Below are positions 1 to 13,552 of a stretch of DNA of 64,000 nucleotides, piece by piece. How positions within the stretch are numbered: the first letter of the stretch is position 1; each line of letters begins with the position of its first letter. Below the pieces are notes generated by a model, which worked only from the letters and a program-made list of their open reading frames with translations, did not search any database and was not told where the DNA came from. Location of the stretch: the NCBI GenBank assembly GCA_018806915.1, contig JAGKQI010000012.1, positions 62,001-126,000 on the forward strand. Direction: 5' to 3'. The stretch comes from Phytophthora colocasiae (lineage: Eukaryota; Oomycota; Peronosporomycetes; Peronosporales; Peronosporaceae). A program made the position numbers and the translations under genes.

Positions 1-222
1 AATCGAAGCTTCGTTCGGTGCAAAACATCAAGCGATAGCAGTTCGACGGCTTGTTCCGAGTTGTGGCCACTAAAGACGTGGTCCACCTTGTGGTCTTCGG
101 ATGGCGTGTTGAACATACGCGAATGCCTTGAGATTGTACATGCAGTGGGAGCCTTCCACTGGGATGTAGAGACTCTCTCAGAGAGTCTCAGACACTGAGA
201 CCCGGGGCCGTAAGTTACGGTA

Positions 223-1263
223 ATGACGTCCCGCAGTCACATCCTCCGGGGCTTGTGCGGTGGAAAAAGACTCCACGTTTTTTCCATGCGACACGTGGAG
301 CCACGTGAACCGCAACCCTACCGATTTTCTCAAGGCTTCACTGAATTACACGCGGGACCATGGGTTCGAGCACGCACGTCCCATCCCAACGACGGCACGC
401 TCGATGAGTACTCCGACGACGAGCTCAGCCCAGAAACAATCGCGCGTCTGTTGGAGACTGTGGAGAAACCGCACCACTCGCACTACTGCATCGCATGCTC
501 CAAGACCCTAGTGCCGAACCACTACAAGAACCACATCGTGAACAACCACCTTGACAAATCCAGAGACGAGAAGTACGACCCCAAGACGCACCTGCGGCGC
601 TTTCTTACCTCGCTCCGATGCGACGGCCGAGCAGTTCAAGGCGATGCAGCTGGAGCTCGCGCGGCGCAGAAGAGAACGACGAAGCTTGGTGCCCAAGAGA
701 CGAAGGCCGCGCAAGTAGAGTTCCTCGACCAGACCCCGTTACAAAAGCTCCTCTCGTCTAGCACCGACAATCACTACTCAGTCAATTCAATAAAAAGCGG
801 GGTACTCACTAAGTCTGCAGGGTGGAACGGCTAAGGCATTTGTCGTGCATCGTCGAACACTAGATGGCTGGCAAGCTAACAAGGAGAGCATACTCGCCTT
901 ACAGGGTCTGACAAGACCCTGGCACGTACAACAGGACTGTCTGAGCTCAACCCCTTTTCAAAGAGCTCGTCGTCTTCATGAAGGACCAGCGCCAGGCCAC
1001 CATTATGCAGTTCAGCTGAAGGCATGGATGAGCAGTCGTGCGTGGCGTTCGTTACAGTTGAAATTGAGGAACCTTCTGTCCTTCTCTTTGACAATCTCGA
1101 CTGCCACGTGTCAACAGAGGCGGAAGGTATTGCTGCGGGTCATCTCTTCTCGTATCTAAAACTTCTACCTAAGAACTCGACATCCGGCTGCCTACCTTTG
1201 GATGTCGGAGTCATGGGGCCCTTAAAATCGAAGCTTCGTTCGGTGCAAAACATCAAGCGATAG
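223..1263 (+). pseudogene. Array unit 1: decayed pogo-like DDE transposase
   Basis: Reference description for all units. The N-terminal frame (223-834, 203 aa) carries a C2H2-like finger, C-x2-C-x11-H-x4-H, starting at CIAC, then a basic segment. In some units this frame continues into a helix-turn-helix-like stretch (AKAFVVHRRTLDGWQANKE) resembling psq/CENP-B domains. After stops and frameshifts comes a 79-residue frame (1024-1263) that matches the end of a DDE_1 domain: LLFDN (second catalytic Asp), LLPKNSTS, and PLDVGVMGPLK (third catalytic Asp). The segment with the first Asp and the CENP-B HTH is missing, so no active transposase can be made. This unit is unusual in reading ctgcggcgc where others have ctgcggctt. 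Family assignment is by motif only. Confidence 0.75.
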
Positions 1264-1479
1264 CAGTTCGACGGCTTGTTCCGAGTTGTGGCCACTAAAG
1301 ACGTGGTCCACCTTGTGGTCTTCGGATGGCGTGTTGAACATACGCGAATGCCTTGAGATTGTACATGCAGTGGGAGCCTTCCACTGGGATGTAGAGACTC
1401 TCTCAGAGAGTCTCAGACACTGAGACCCGGGGCCGTAAGTTACGGTAATGACGTCCCGCAGTCACATCCTCCGGGGCTT

Positions 1480-2493
1480 GTGCGGTGGAAAAAAGACTCC
1501 ACGTTTTTTCCATGCGACACGTGGAGCCACGTGAACCGCAACCCTACCGATTTTCTCAAGGCTTCACTGAATTACACGCGGGACCATGGGTTCGAGCACG
1601 CACGTCCCATCCCAACGACGGCACGCTCGATGAGTACTCCGACGACGAGCTCAGCCCAGAAACAATCGCGCGTCTGTTGGAGACTGTGGAGAAACCGCAC
1701 CACTCCGCACTACTGCATCGCATGCTCCAAGACCCTAGTGCCGAACCACTACAAGAACCACATCGTGAACAACCACCTTGACAAATCCAGAGACGAGAAG
1801 TACGACCCCAAGACGCACCTGCGGCTTTTCTTACCTCGCTCCGATGCGACGGCCGAGCAGTTCAAGGCGATGCAGCTGGAGCTCGCGCGGCGCAAGAAGA
1901 GAACGACGAAGCTTGGTGCCCAAGAGACGAAGGCCGCGCAAGTAGAGTTCCTCGACCAGACCCCGTTACAAAAGCTCCTCTCGTCTAGCACCGACAATCA
2001 CTACTCAGTCAATTCAATAAAAAGCGGGGGGTACTCACTAAGTCTGCAGGGTGGAACGGCTAAGGCATTTGTCGTGCATCGTCGAACACTAGATGGCTGG
2101 CAAGCTAACAAGGAGAGCATACTCGCCTTACAGGGTCTGGCAAGACCCTGGCACGTACAACAGGACTGTCTGAGCTCAACCCCTTTTCAAAAGAGCTCGT
2201 CGTCTTCATGAAGGACCAGCGCCAGGCCACCATTATGCAGTTCAGCTGAAGGCATGGATGAGCAGTCGTGCGTGGCGTTCGTTACAGTTGAAATTGAGGA
2301 ACCTTCTGTCCTTCTCTTTGACAATCTCGACTGCCACGTGTCAACAGAGGCGGAAGGTATTGCTGCGGGTCATCTCTTCTCGTATCTAAAACTTCTACCT
2401 AAGAACTCGACATCCGGCTGCCTACCTTTGGATGTCGGAGTCATGGGGCCCTTAAAATCGAAGCTTCGTTCGGTGCAAAACATCAAGCGATAG
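1480..2493 (+). pseudogene. Array unit 2: decayed pogo-like transposase, N-terminal frame open through HTH
   Basis: The 1480-2211 frame (243 aa) reads through finger and HTH-like region. It does so because an extra C near 1706 restores the frame after a different N-terminal frame. It has GLARP where other units have GLTRP. The G-run is 6 and the DDE fragment is at 2254-2493. Confidence 0.7.
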
Positions 2494-2713
2494 CAGTTCG
2501 ACGGCTTGTTCCGAGTTGTGGCCACTAAAGACGTGGTCCACCTTGTGGTCTTCGGATGGCGTGTTGAACATACGCGAATGCCTTGAGATTGTACATGCAG
2601 TGGGAGCCTTCCACTGGGATGTAGAGACTCTCTCAGAGAGTCTCAGACACTGAGACCAGGGCCGTAAGTTACGGTAATGACGTCCCGCAGTCACATCCTG
2701 CGGGGCTTGTGCG

Positions 2714-3719
2714 GTGGAAAAAGACTCCACGTTTTTTTCCATGCGACACGTGGAGCCACGTGAACCGCAACCCTACCGATTTTCTCAAGGCTTCACTGAA
2801 TTACACGCGGGACCATGGGTTCGAGCACGCACGTCCCATCCCAACGACGGCACGCTCGATGAGTACTCCGACGACGAGCTCAGCCCAGAAACAATCGCGC
2901 GTCTGTTGGAGACTGTGGAGAAACCGCACCACTCGCACTACTGCATCGCATGCTCCAAGACCCTAGTGCCGAACCACTACAAGAACCACATCGTGAACAA
3001 CCACCTTGACAAATCCAGAGACGAGAAGTACGACCCCAAGACGCACCTGCGGCTTTTCTTACCTCGCTCCGATGCGACGGCCGAGCAGTTCAAGGCGATG
3101 CAGCTGGAGCTCGCGCGGCGCAAGAAGAGAACGACGAAGCTTGGTGCCCAGAGACGAAGGCCGCGCAAGTAGAGTTCCTCGACCAGACCCCGTTACAAAG
3201 CTCCTCTCGTCTAGCACCGACAATCACTACTCAGTCAATTCAATAAAAAGCGGGGGTACTCACTAAGTCTGCAGGGTGGAACGGCTAAGGCATTTGTCGT
3301 GCATCGTCGAACACTAGATGGCTGGCAAGCTAACAAGGAGAGCATACTCGCCTTTACAGGGTCTGACAAGACCCTGGCACGTCTAACAGGACTGTCTGAG
3401 CTCAACCCCTTTTCAAAAGAGCTCGTCGTCTTCATGAAGGACCAGCGCCAGGCCACCATTATGCAGTTCAGCTGAAGGCATGGATGAGCAGTCGTGCGTG
3501 GCGTTCGTTACAGTTGAAATTGAGGAACCTTCTGTCCTTCTCTTTGACAATCTCGACTGCCACGTGTCAACAGAGGCGGAAGGTATTGCTGCGGGTCATC
3601 TCTTCTCGTATCTAAAACTTCTACCTAAGAACTCGACATCCGGCTGCCTACCTTTGGATGTCGGAGTCATGGGGCCCTTAAAATCGAAGCTTCGTTCGGT
3701 GCAAAACATCAAGCGATAG
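2714..3719 (+). pseudogene. Array unit 3: decayed pogo-like transposase
   Basis: The N-terminal frame stops at 3172 because one A is missing in the GAQE codons (reads GAQRRRPRK). There is an extra T at ctttacaggg and a changed cgtctaacagg site. The DDE fragment is at 3480-3719. The ctgcgggg variant precedes the unit. Confidence 0.7.
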
Positions 3720-3904
3720 CAGTTCGACGGCTTGTTCCGAGTTGTGGCCACTAAAGACGTGGTCCACCTTGTGGTCTTCCGGATGGCGTGTTGAACATAC
3801 GCGAATGCCTTGAGATTGTACATGCAGTGGGAGCCTTCCACTGGGATGTAGAGACTCTCTCAGAGAGTCTCAGACACTGAGACCCAGGGCCGTAAGTTAC
3901 GGTA

Positions 3905-4947
3905 ATGACGTCCCGCAGTCACATCCTCCGGGGCTTGTGCGGTGGAAAAAGACTCCACGTTTTTTCCATGCGACACGTGGAGCCACGTGAACCGCAACCC
4001 TACCGATTTTCTCAAGGCTTCACTGAATTACACGCGGGACCATGGGTTCGAGCACGCACGTCCCATCCCAACGACGGCACGCTCGATGAGTACTCCGACG
4101 ACGAGCTCAGCCCAGAAACAATCGCGCGTCTGTTGGAGACTGTGGAGAAACCGCACCACTCGCACTACTGCATCGCATGCTCCAAGACCCTAGTGCCGAA
4201 CCACTACAAGAACCACATCGTGAACAACCACCTTGACAAATCCAGAGACGAGAAGTACGACCCCAAGACGCACCTGCGGCTTTTCTTACCTCGCTCCGAT
4301 GCGACGGCCGAGCAGTTCAAGGCGATGCAGCTGGAGCTCGCGCGGCGCAAGAAGAGAACGACGAAGCTTGGTGCCCAAGAGACGAAGGCCGCGCAAGTAG
4401 AGTTCCTCGACCAGACCCCGTTACAAAGCTCCTCTCGTCTAGCACCGACAATCACTACTCAGTCAATTCAATAAAAAGCGGGGGGTACTCACTAAGTCTG
4501 CAGGGTGGAACGGCTAAGGCATTTGTCGTGCATCGTCGAACACTAGATGGCTGGCAAGCTAACAAGGAGAGCATACTCGCCTTACAGGGTCTGACAAGAC
4601 CCTGGCACGTACAACAGGACTGTCTGAGCTCAACCCCTTTTCAAAAGAGCTCGTCGTCTTCATGAAGGACCAGCGCCAGGCCACCATTATGCAGTTCAGC
4701 TGAAGGCATGGATGAGCAGTCGTGCGTGGCGTTCGTTACAGTTGAAATTGAGGAACCTTCTGTCCTTCTCTTTGACAATCTCGACTGCCACGTGTCAACA
4801 GAGGCGGAAGGTATTGCTGCGGGTCATCTCTTCTCGTATCTAAAACTTCTACCTAAGAACTCGACATCCGGCTGCCTACCTTTGGATGTCGGAGTCATGG
4901 GGCCCTTAAAATCGAAGCTTCGTTCGGTGCAAAACATCAAGCGATAG
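3905..4947 (+). pseudogene. Array unit 4: decayed pogo-like transposase
   Basis: The N-terminal frame spans 3905-4474 (189 aa) and leaves frame at ttacaaagctcc, one A shorter than the long version. The finger is intact. The DDE fragment is at 4708-4947. Confidence 0.7.
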
Positions 4948-5168
4948 CAGTTCGACGGCTTGTTCCGAGTTGTGGCCACTAAAGACGTGGTCCACCTTGT
5001 GGTCTTCGGATGGCGTGTTGAACATACGCGAATGCCTTGAGATTGTACATGCAGTGGGAGCCTTCCACTGGGATGTAGAGACTCTCTCAGAGAGTCTCAG
5101 ACACTGAGACCCGGGGCCGTAAGTTACGGTAATGACGTCCCGCAGTCACATCCTGCGGGGCTTGTGCG

Positions 5169-6174
5169 GTGGAAAAAGACTCCACGTTTTTTTCCATGCG
5201 ACACGTGGAGCCACGTGAACCGCAACCCTACCGATTTTCTCAAGGCTTCACTGAATTACACGCGGGACCATGGGTTCGAGCACGCACGTCCCATCCCAAC
5301 GACGGCACGCTCGATGAGTACTCCGACGACGAGCTCAGCCCAGAAACAATCGCGCGTCTGTTGGAGACTGTGGAGAAACCGCACCACTCGCACTACTGCA
5401 TCGCATGCTCCAAGACCCTAGTGCCGAACCACTACAAGAACCACATCGTGAACAACCACCTTGACAAATCCAGAGACGAGAAGTACGACCCCAAGACGCA
5501 CCTGCGGCTTTTCTTACCTCGCTCCGATGTGACGGCCGAGCAGTTCAAGGCGATGCAGCTGGAGCTCGCGCGGCGCAAGAAGAGAACGACGAAGCTTGGT
5601 GCCCAAGAGACGAAGGCCGCGCAAGTAGAGTTCCTCGACCAGACCCCGTTACAAAGCTGCTCTCGTCTAGCACCTTCAATGGCTACTCAGTCAATTCAAT
5701 AAAAAGCGGGGGGTACTCACTAAGTCTGCAGGGTGGAACGGCTAAGGCATTTGTCGTGCATCGTCGAACACTAGATGGCTGGCAAGCTAACAAGGAGAGC
5801 ATACTCGCCTTACAGGGTCTGACAAGACCCTGGCACGTACAACAGGACTGTCTGAGCTCAACCCCTTTCAAAAGAGCTCGTCGTCTTCATGAAGGACCAG
5901 CGCCAGGCCACCATTATGCAGTTCAGCTGAAGGCATGGATGAGCAGTCGTGCGTGGCGTTCGTTACAGTTGAAATTGAGGAACCTTCTGTCCTTCTCTTT
6001 GACAATCTCGACTGCCACGTGTCAACAGAGGCGGAAGGTATTGCTGCGGGTCATCTCTTCTCGTATCTAAAACTTCTACCTAAGAACTCGACATCCGGCT
6101 GCCTACCTTTGGATGTCGGAGTCATGGGGCCCTTAAAATCGAAGCTTCGTTCGGTGCAAAACATCAAGCGATAG
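5169..6174 (+). pseudogene. Array unit 5: decayed pogo-like transposase, locally diverged
   Basis: It carries a private A-to-V change (RSDVTAEQ) and several substitutions at 5655-5685 (caaagctgctctcg, caccttcaatggc) absent from neighbours. It is one of the most diverged units. The DDE fragment is at 5935-6174. Confidence 0.7.
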
Positions 6175-6390
6175 CAGTTCGACGGCTTGTTCCGAGTTGT
6201 GGCCACTAAAGACGTGGTCCACCTTGTGGTCTTCGGATGGCGTGTTGAACATACGCGAATGCCTTGAGATTGTACATGCAGTGGGAGCCTTCCACTGGGA
6301 TGTAGAGACTCTCTCAGAGAGTCTCAGACACTGAGACCCGGGGCCGTAAGTTACGGTAATGACGTCCCGCAGTCACATCCTCCGGGGCTT

Positions 6391-7407
6391 GTGCGGTGGA
6401 AAAGACTCCACGTTTTTTTTTCCATGCGACACGTGGAGCCACGTGAACCGCAACCCTACCGATTTTCTCAAGGCTTCACTGAATTACACGCGGGACCATG
6501 GGTTCGAGCACGCACGTCCCATCCCAACGACGGCACGCTCGATGAGTACTCCGACGACGAGCTCAGCCCAGAAACAATCGCGCGTCTGTTGGAGACTGTG
6601 GAGAAACCGCACCACTCGCACTACTGCATCGCATGCTCCAAGACCCTAGTGCCGAACCACTACAAGAACCACATCGTGAACAACCACCTTGACAAATCCA
6701 GAGACGAGAAGTACGACCCCAAGACGCACCTGCGGCTTTTCTTACCTCGCTCCGATGCGACGGCCGAGCAGTTCAAGGCGATGCAGCTGGAGCTCGCGCG
6801 GCGCAAGAAGAGAACGACGAAGCTTGGTGCCCAAGAGACGAAGGCCGCGCAAGTAGAGTTCCTCGACCCGACCCCGTTACAACAGCTCCTCTCGTCTAGC
6901 ACCGACAATCACTACTCCAGTCAATTCAATAAAAAAGCGGGAAATTACTCACTAAGTCTGCAGGGTGGAACGGCTAAGGCATTTGTCGTGCATCGTCGAA
7001 CACTAGATGGCTGGCAAGCTAACAAGGAGAGCATACTCGCCTTACAGGGTCTGACAAGACCCTGGCACGTACAACAGGACTGTCTGAGCTCAACCCCTTT
7101 TCAAAAGAGCTCGTCGTCTTCATGAAGGACCAGCGCCAGGCCACCATTATGCAGTTCAGCTGAAGGCATGGATGAGCAGTCGTGCGTGGCGTTCGTTACA
7201 GTTGAAATTGAGGAACCTTCTGTCCTTCTCTTTGACAATCTCGACTGCCACGTGTCAACAGAGGCGGAAGGTATTGCTGCGGGTCATCTCTTCTCGTATC
7301 TAAAACTTCTACCTAAGAACTCGACATCCGGCTGCCTACCTTTGGATGTCGGAGTCATGGGGCCCTTAAAATCGAAGCTTCGTTCGGTGCAAAACATCAA
7401 GCGATAG
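6391..7407 (+). pseudogene. Array unit 6: decayed pogo-like transposase, N-terminal frame open through HTH
   Basis: A 244 aa frame (6391-7125) covers finger and HTH-like stretch. The G-run is replaced by gcgggaaatt, and there are private changes (gacccgacc, caacagctcc, an extra C in ctactccag). The T-run is 9. The DDE fragment is at 7168-7407. Confidence 0.7.
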
Positions 7408-7623
7408 CAGTTCGACGGCTTGTTCCGAGTTGTGGCCACTAAAGACGTGGTCCACCTTGTGGTCTTCGGATGGCGTGTTGAACATACGCGAATGCCTTGA
7501 GATTGTACATGCAGTGGGAGCCTTCCACTGGGATGTAGAGACTCTCTCAGAGAGTCTCAGACACTGAGACCCGGGGCCGTAAGTTACGGTAATGACGTCC
7601 CGCAGTCACATCCTGCGGGGCTT

Positions 7624-8638
7624 GTGCGGTGGAAAAAGACTCCACGTTTTTTTCCATGCGACACGTGGAGCCACGTGAACCGCAACCCTACCGATTTTCT
7701 CAAGGCTTCACTGAATTACACGCGGGACCATGGGTTTCGAGCACGCACGTCCCATCCCAACGACGGCACGCTCGATGAGTACTCCGACGACGAGCTCAGC
7801 CCAGAAACAATCGCGCGTCTGTTGGAGACTGTGGAGAAACCGCACCACTCGCACTACTGCATCGCATGCTCCAAGACCCTAGTGCCGAACCACTACAAGA
7901 ACCACATCGTGAACAACCACCTTGACAAATCCAGAGACGAGAAGTACGACCCCAAGACGCACCTGCGGCTTTTCTTACCTCGCTCCGATGCGACGGCCGA
8001 GCAGTTCAAGGCGATGCAGCTGGAGCTCGCGCGGCGCAAGAAGAGAACGACGAAGCTTGGTGCCCAAGAGACGAAGGCCGCGCAAGTAGAGTTCCTCGAC
8101 CAGACCCCGTTACAAAGCTCCTCTCGTCTAGCACCGACAATCACTACTCAGTCAATTCAATAAAAAGCGGGGGGGTACTCACTAAGTCTGCAGGGTGGAA
8201 CGGCTAAGGCATTTGTCGTGCATCGTCGAACACTAGATGGCTGGCAAGCTAACAAGGAGAGCATACTCGCCTTACAGGGTCTGACAAGACCCTGGCACGT
8301 ACTAACAGGACTGTCTGAGCTCAACCCCTTTTCAAAAGAGCTCGTCGTCTTCATGAAGGACCAGCGCCAGGCCACCATTATGCAGTTCAGCTGAAGGCAT
8401 GGATGAGCAGTCGTGCGTGGCGTTCGTTACAGTTGAAATTGAGGAACCTTCTGTCCTTCTCTTTGACAATCTCGACTGCCACGTGTCAACAGAGGCGGAA
8501 GGTATTGCTGCGGGTCATCTCTTCTCGTATCTAAAACTTCTACCTAAGAACTCGACATCCGGCTGCCTACCTTTGGATGTCGGAGTCATGGGGCCCTTAA
8601 AATCGAAGCTTCGTTCGGTGCAAAACATCAAGCGATAG
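7624..8638 (+). pseudogene. Array unit 7: decayed pogo-like transposase
   Basis: An extra T at gggtttcgagc near 7735 shifts the first part into the finger frame, giving a 179 aa fusion frame (7624-8163). The G-run is 7. The DDE fragment is at 8399-8638. Confidence 0.7.
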
Positions 8639-8822
8639 CAGTTCGACGGCTTGTTCCGAGTTGTGGCCACTAAAGACGTGGTCCACCTTGTGGTCTTCGG
8701 ATGGCGTGTTGAACATACGCGAATGTCTTGAGATTGTACATGCAGTGGGAGCCTTCCACTGGGATGTAGAGACTCTCTCAGAGAGTCTCAGACACTGAGA
8801 CCCGGGGCCGTAAGTTACGGTA

Positions 8823-9869
8823 ATGACGTCCCGCAGTCACATCCTCCGGGGCTTGTGCGGTGGAAAAAGACTCCACGTTTTTTTTTTCATGCGACACGTG
8901 GAGCCACGTGAACCGCAACCCTACCGATTTTCTCAAGGCTTCACTGAATTACACGCGGGACCATGGGTTCGAGCACGCACGTCCCATCCCAACGACGGCA
9001 CGCTCGATGAGTACTCCGACGACGAGCTCAGCCCAGAAACAATCGCGCGTCTGTTGGAGACTGTGGAGAAACCGCACCACTCGCACTACTGCATCGCATG
9101 CTCCAAGACCCTAGTGCCGAACCACTACAAGAACCACATCGTGAACAACCACCTTGACAAATCCAGAGACGAGAAGTACGACCCCAAGACGCACCTGCGG
9201 CTTTTCTTACCTCGCTCCGATGCGACGGCCGAGCAGTTCAAGGCGATGCAGCTGGAGCTCGCGCGGCGCAAGAAGAGAACGACGAAGCTTGGTGCCCAAG
9301 AGACGAAGGCCGCGCAAGTAGAGTTCCTCGACCAGACCCCGTTACAAAAGCTCCTCTCGTCTAGCACCGACAATCACTACTCAGTCAATTCAATAAAAAG
9401 CGGGGGTACTCACTAAGTCTGCAGGGTGGAACGGCTAAGGCATTTGTCGTGCATCGTCGAACACTAGATGGCTGGCAAGCTAACAAGGAGAGCATACTCG
9501 CCTTACAGGGTCTGACAAGACCCTGGCACGTACAACAGGACTGTCTGAGCTCAACCCCTTTTCAAAAAGAGCTCGTCGTCTTCATGAAGGACCAGCGCCA
9601 GGCCACCATTATGCAGTTCAGCTGAAGGCATGGATGAGCAGTCGTGCGTGGCGTTCGTTACAGTTGAAATTGAGGAACCTTCTGTCCTTCTCTTTGACAA
9701 TCTCGACTGCCACGTGTCAACAGAGGCGGAAGGTATTGCTGCGGGTCATCTCTTCTCGTATCTAAAACTTCTACCTAAGAACTCGACATCCGGCTGCCTA
9801 CCTTTGGATGTCGGAGTCATGGGGCCCTTAAAATCGAAGCTTCGTTCGGTGCAAAACATCAAGCGATAG
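8823..9869 (+). pseudogene. Array unit 8: decayed pogo-like transposase
   Basis: The N-terminal frame is 8823-9416 (197 aa). The T-run is about 10, with one C lost before catgcgacac. An extra A follows ccccttttc. The DDE fragment is at 9630-9869. Confidence 0.7.
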
Positions 9870-10085
9870 CAGTTCGACGGCTTGTTCCGAGTTGTGGCCA
9901 CTAAAGACGTGGTCCACCTTGTGGTCTTCGGATGGCGTGTTGAACATACGCGAATGCCTTGAGATTGTACATGCAGTGGGAGCCTTCCACTGGGATGTAG
10001 AGACTCTCTCAGAGAGTCTCAGACACTGAGACCCGGGGCCGTAAGTTACGGTAATGACGTCCCGCAGTCACATCCTCCGGGGCTT

Positions 10086-11099
10086 GTGCGGTGGAAAAAG
10101 ACTCCACGTTTTTTTTCCATGCGACACGTGGAGCCACGTGAACCGCAACCCTACCGATTTTCTCAAGGCTTCACTGAATTACACGCGGGACCATGGGTTC
10201 GAGCACGCACGTCCCATCCCAACGACGGCACGCTCGATGAGTACTCCGACGACGAGCTCAGCCCAGAAACAATCGCGCGTCTGTTGGAGACTGTGGAGAA
10301 ACCGCACCACTCGCACTACTGCATCGCATGCTCCAAGACCCTAGTGCCGAACCACTACAAGAACCACATCGTGAACAACCACCTTGACAAATCCAGAGAC
10401 GAGAAGTACGACCCCAAGACGCACCTGCGGCTTTTCTTACCTCGCTCCGATGCGACGGCCGAGCAGTTCAAGGCGATGCAGCTGGAGCTCGCGCGGCGCA
10501 AGAAGAGAACGACGAAGCTTGGTGCCCAAGAGACGAAGGCCGCGCAAGTAGAGTTCCTCGACCAGACCCCGTTACAAAAGCTCCTCTCGTCTAGCACCGA
10601 CAATCACTACTCAGTCAATTCAATAAAAAGCGGGGGGTACTCACTAAGTCTGCAGGGTGGAACGGCTAAGGCATTTGTCGTGCATCGTCGAACACTAGAT
10701 GGCTGGCAAGCTAACAAGGAGAGCATACTCGCCTTACAGGGTCTGACAAGACCCTGGCACGTACAACAGGACTGTCTGAGCTCAACCCCTTTTCAAAAGA
10801 GCTCGTCGTCTTCATGAAGGACCAGCGCCAGGCCACCATTATGCAGTTCAGCTGAAGGCATGGATGAGCAGTCGTGCGTGGCGTTCGTTACAGTTGAAAT
10901 TGAGGAACCTTCTGTCCTTCTCTTTGACAATCTCGACTGCCACGTGTCAACAGAGGCGGAAGGTATTGCTGCGGGTCATCTCTTCTCGTATCTAAAACTT
11001 CTACCTAAGAACTCGACATCCGGCTGCCTACCTTTGGATGTCGGAGTCATGGGGCCCTTAAAATCGAAGCTTCGTTCGGTGCAAAACATCAAGCGATAG
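10086..11099 (+). pseudogene. Array unit 9: decayed pogo-like transposase, N-terminal frame open through HTH
   Basis: The 10086-10817 frame (243 aa) runs through finger and HTH-like stretch and ends in QKSSSSS. The T-run is 8 and the G-run is 6. The DDE fragment is at 10860-11099. It is close to consensus. Confidence 0.7.
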
Positions 11100-11312
11100 C
11101 AGTTCGACGGCTTGTTCCGAGTTGTGGCCACTAAAGACGTGGTCCACCTTGTGGTCTTCGGATGGCGTGTTGAACATACGCGAATGCCTTGAGATTGTAC
11201 ATGCAGTGGGAGCCTTCCACTGGGATGTAGAGACTCTCTCAGAGAGTCTCAGACACTGAGACCCGGGGCCGTAAGTTACGGTAATGACGTCCCGCAGTCA
11301 CATCCTCCGGGC

Positions 11313-12327
11313 TTGTGCGGTGGAAAAAGACTCCACGTTTTTTTTTTCATGCGACACGTGGAGCCACGTGAACCGCAACCCTACCGATTTTCTCAAGGCT
11401 TCACTGAATTACACGCGGGACCATGGGTTCGAGCACGCACGTCCCATCCCAACGACGGCACGCTCGATGAGTACTCCGACGACGAGCTCAGCCCAGAAAC
11501 AATCGCGCGTCTGTTGGAGACTGTGGAGAAACCGCACCACTCGCACTACTGCATCGCATGCTCCAAGACCCTAGTGCCGAACCACTACAAGAACCACATC
11601 GTGAACAACCACCTTGACAAATCCAGAGACGAGAAGTACGACCCCAAGACGCACCTGCGGCTTTTCTTACCTCGCTCCGATGCGACGGCCGAGCAGTTCA
11701 AGGCGATGCAGCTGGAGCTCGCGCGGCGCAAGAAGAGAACGACGAAGCTTGGTGCCCAAGAGACGAAGGCCGCGCAAGTAGAGTTCCTCGACCAGACCCC
11801 GTTACAAAAGCTCCTCTCGTCTAGCACCGACAATCACTACTCAGTCAATTCAATAAAAAGCGGGGGTACTCACTAAGTCTGCAGGGTGGAACGGCTAAGG
11901 CATTTGTCGTGCATCGTCGAACACTAGATGGCTGGCAAGCTAACAAGGAGAGCATACTCGCCTTACAGGGTCTGACAAGACCCTGGCACGTACAACAGGA
12001 CTGTCTGAGCTCAACCCTTTTCAAAAGAGCTCGTCGTCTTCATGAAGGACCAGCGCCAGGCCACCATTATGCAGTTCAGCTGAAGGCATGGATGAGCAGT
12101 CGTGCGTGGCGTTCGTTACAGTTGAAATTGAGGAACCTTCTGTCCTTCTCTTTGACAATCTCGACTGCCACGTGTCAACAGAGGCGGAAGGTATTGCTGC
12201 GGGTCATCTCTTCTCGTATCTAAAACTTCTACCTAAGAACTCGACATCCGGCTGCCTACCTTTGGATGTCGGAGTCATGGGGCCCTTAAAATCGAAGCTT
12301 CGTTCGGTGCAAAACATCAAGCGATAG
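11313..12327 (+). pseudogene. Array unit 10: decayed pogo-like transposase
   Basis: The 11313-11876 frame (187 aa) stops at the short G-run. One G is missing in cctccgggctt upstream and one C in caaccctttt. The DDE fragment is at 12088-12327. Confidence 0.7.
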
Positions 12328-12540
12328 CAGTTCGACGGCTTGTTCCGAGTTGTGGCCACTAAAGACGTGGTCCACCTTGTGGTCTTCGGATGGCGTGTTG
12401 AACATACGCGAATGCCTTTGAGATTGTACATGCAGTGGGAGCCTTCCACTGGGATGTAGAGACTCTCTCAGAGAGTCTCAGACACTGAACCAGGGCCGTA
12501 AGTTACGGTAATTACGTCCCGCAGTCACATCCTCCGGGGC

Positions 12541-13552
12541 TTGTGCGGTGGAAAAAGACTCCACGTTTTTTTTTTCATGCGACACGTGGAGCCACGTGAA
12601 CCGCAACCCTACCGATTTTCTCAAGGCTTCACTGAATTACACGCGGGACCATGGGTTCGAGCACGCACGTCCCATCCCAACGACGGCACGCTCGATGAGT
12701 ACTCCGACGACGAGCTCAGCCCAGAAACAATCGCGCGTCTGTTGGAGACTGTGGAGAAACCGCACCACTCGCACTACTGCATCGCATGCTCCAAGACCCT
12801 AGTGCCGAACCACTACAAGAACCACATCGTGAACAACCACCTTGACAAATCCAGAGACGAGAAGTACGACCCCAAGACGCACCTGCGGCTCTTACCTCGC
12901 TCGATGCGACGGCCGAGCAGTTCAAGGCGATGCAGCTGGAGCTCGCGCGGCGCAAGAAGAGAACGACGAAGCTTGGTGCCCAAGAGACGAAGGCCGCGCA
13001 AGTAGAGTTCCTCGACCAGACCCCGTTACAAAAGCTCCTCTCGTCTAGCACCGACAATCACTACTCAGTCAATTCAATAAAAAAGCGGGGTACTCACTGA
13101 GTCTGCAGGGTGGAACGGCTAAGGCATTTGTCGTGCATCGTCGAACACTAGATGGCTGGCAAGCTAACAAGGAGAGCATACTCGCCTTACAGGGTCTGAC
13201 AAGACCCTGGCACGTACAACAGGACTGTCTGAGCTCAACCCCTTTTCAAAAGAGCTCGTCGTCTTCATGAAGGACCAGCGCCAGGCCACCATTATGCAGT
13301 TCAGCTGAAGGCATGGATGAGCAGTCGTGCGTGGCGTTCGTTACAGTTGAAATTGAGGAACCTTCTGTCCTTCTCTTTGACAATCTCGACTGCCACGTGT
13401 CAACAGAGGCGGAAGGTATTGCTGCGGGTCATCTCTTCTCGTATCTAAAACTTCTACCTAAGAACTCGACATCCGGCTGCCTACCTTTGGATGTCGGAGT
13501 CATGGGGCCCTTAAAATCGAAGCTTCGTTCGGTGCAAAACATCAAGCGATAG
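12541..13552 (+). pseudogene. Array unit 11: decayed pogo-like transposase with extra deletions
   Basis: Small deletions at 12890-12903 break the frame after the finger (154 aa frame ends 13005). Upstream, the usual atgacgtcccg reads attacgtcccg and the ctgagaccc motif is shortened. It carries the actcactgag variant. The DDE fragment is at 13313-13552. Confidence 0.7.
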
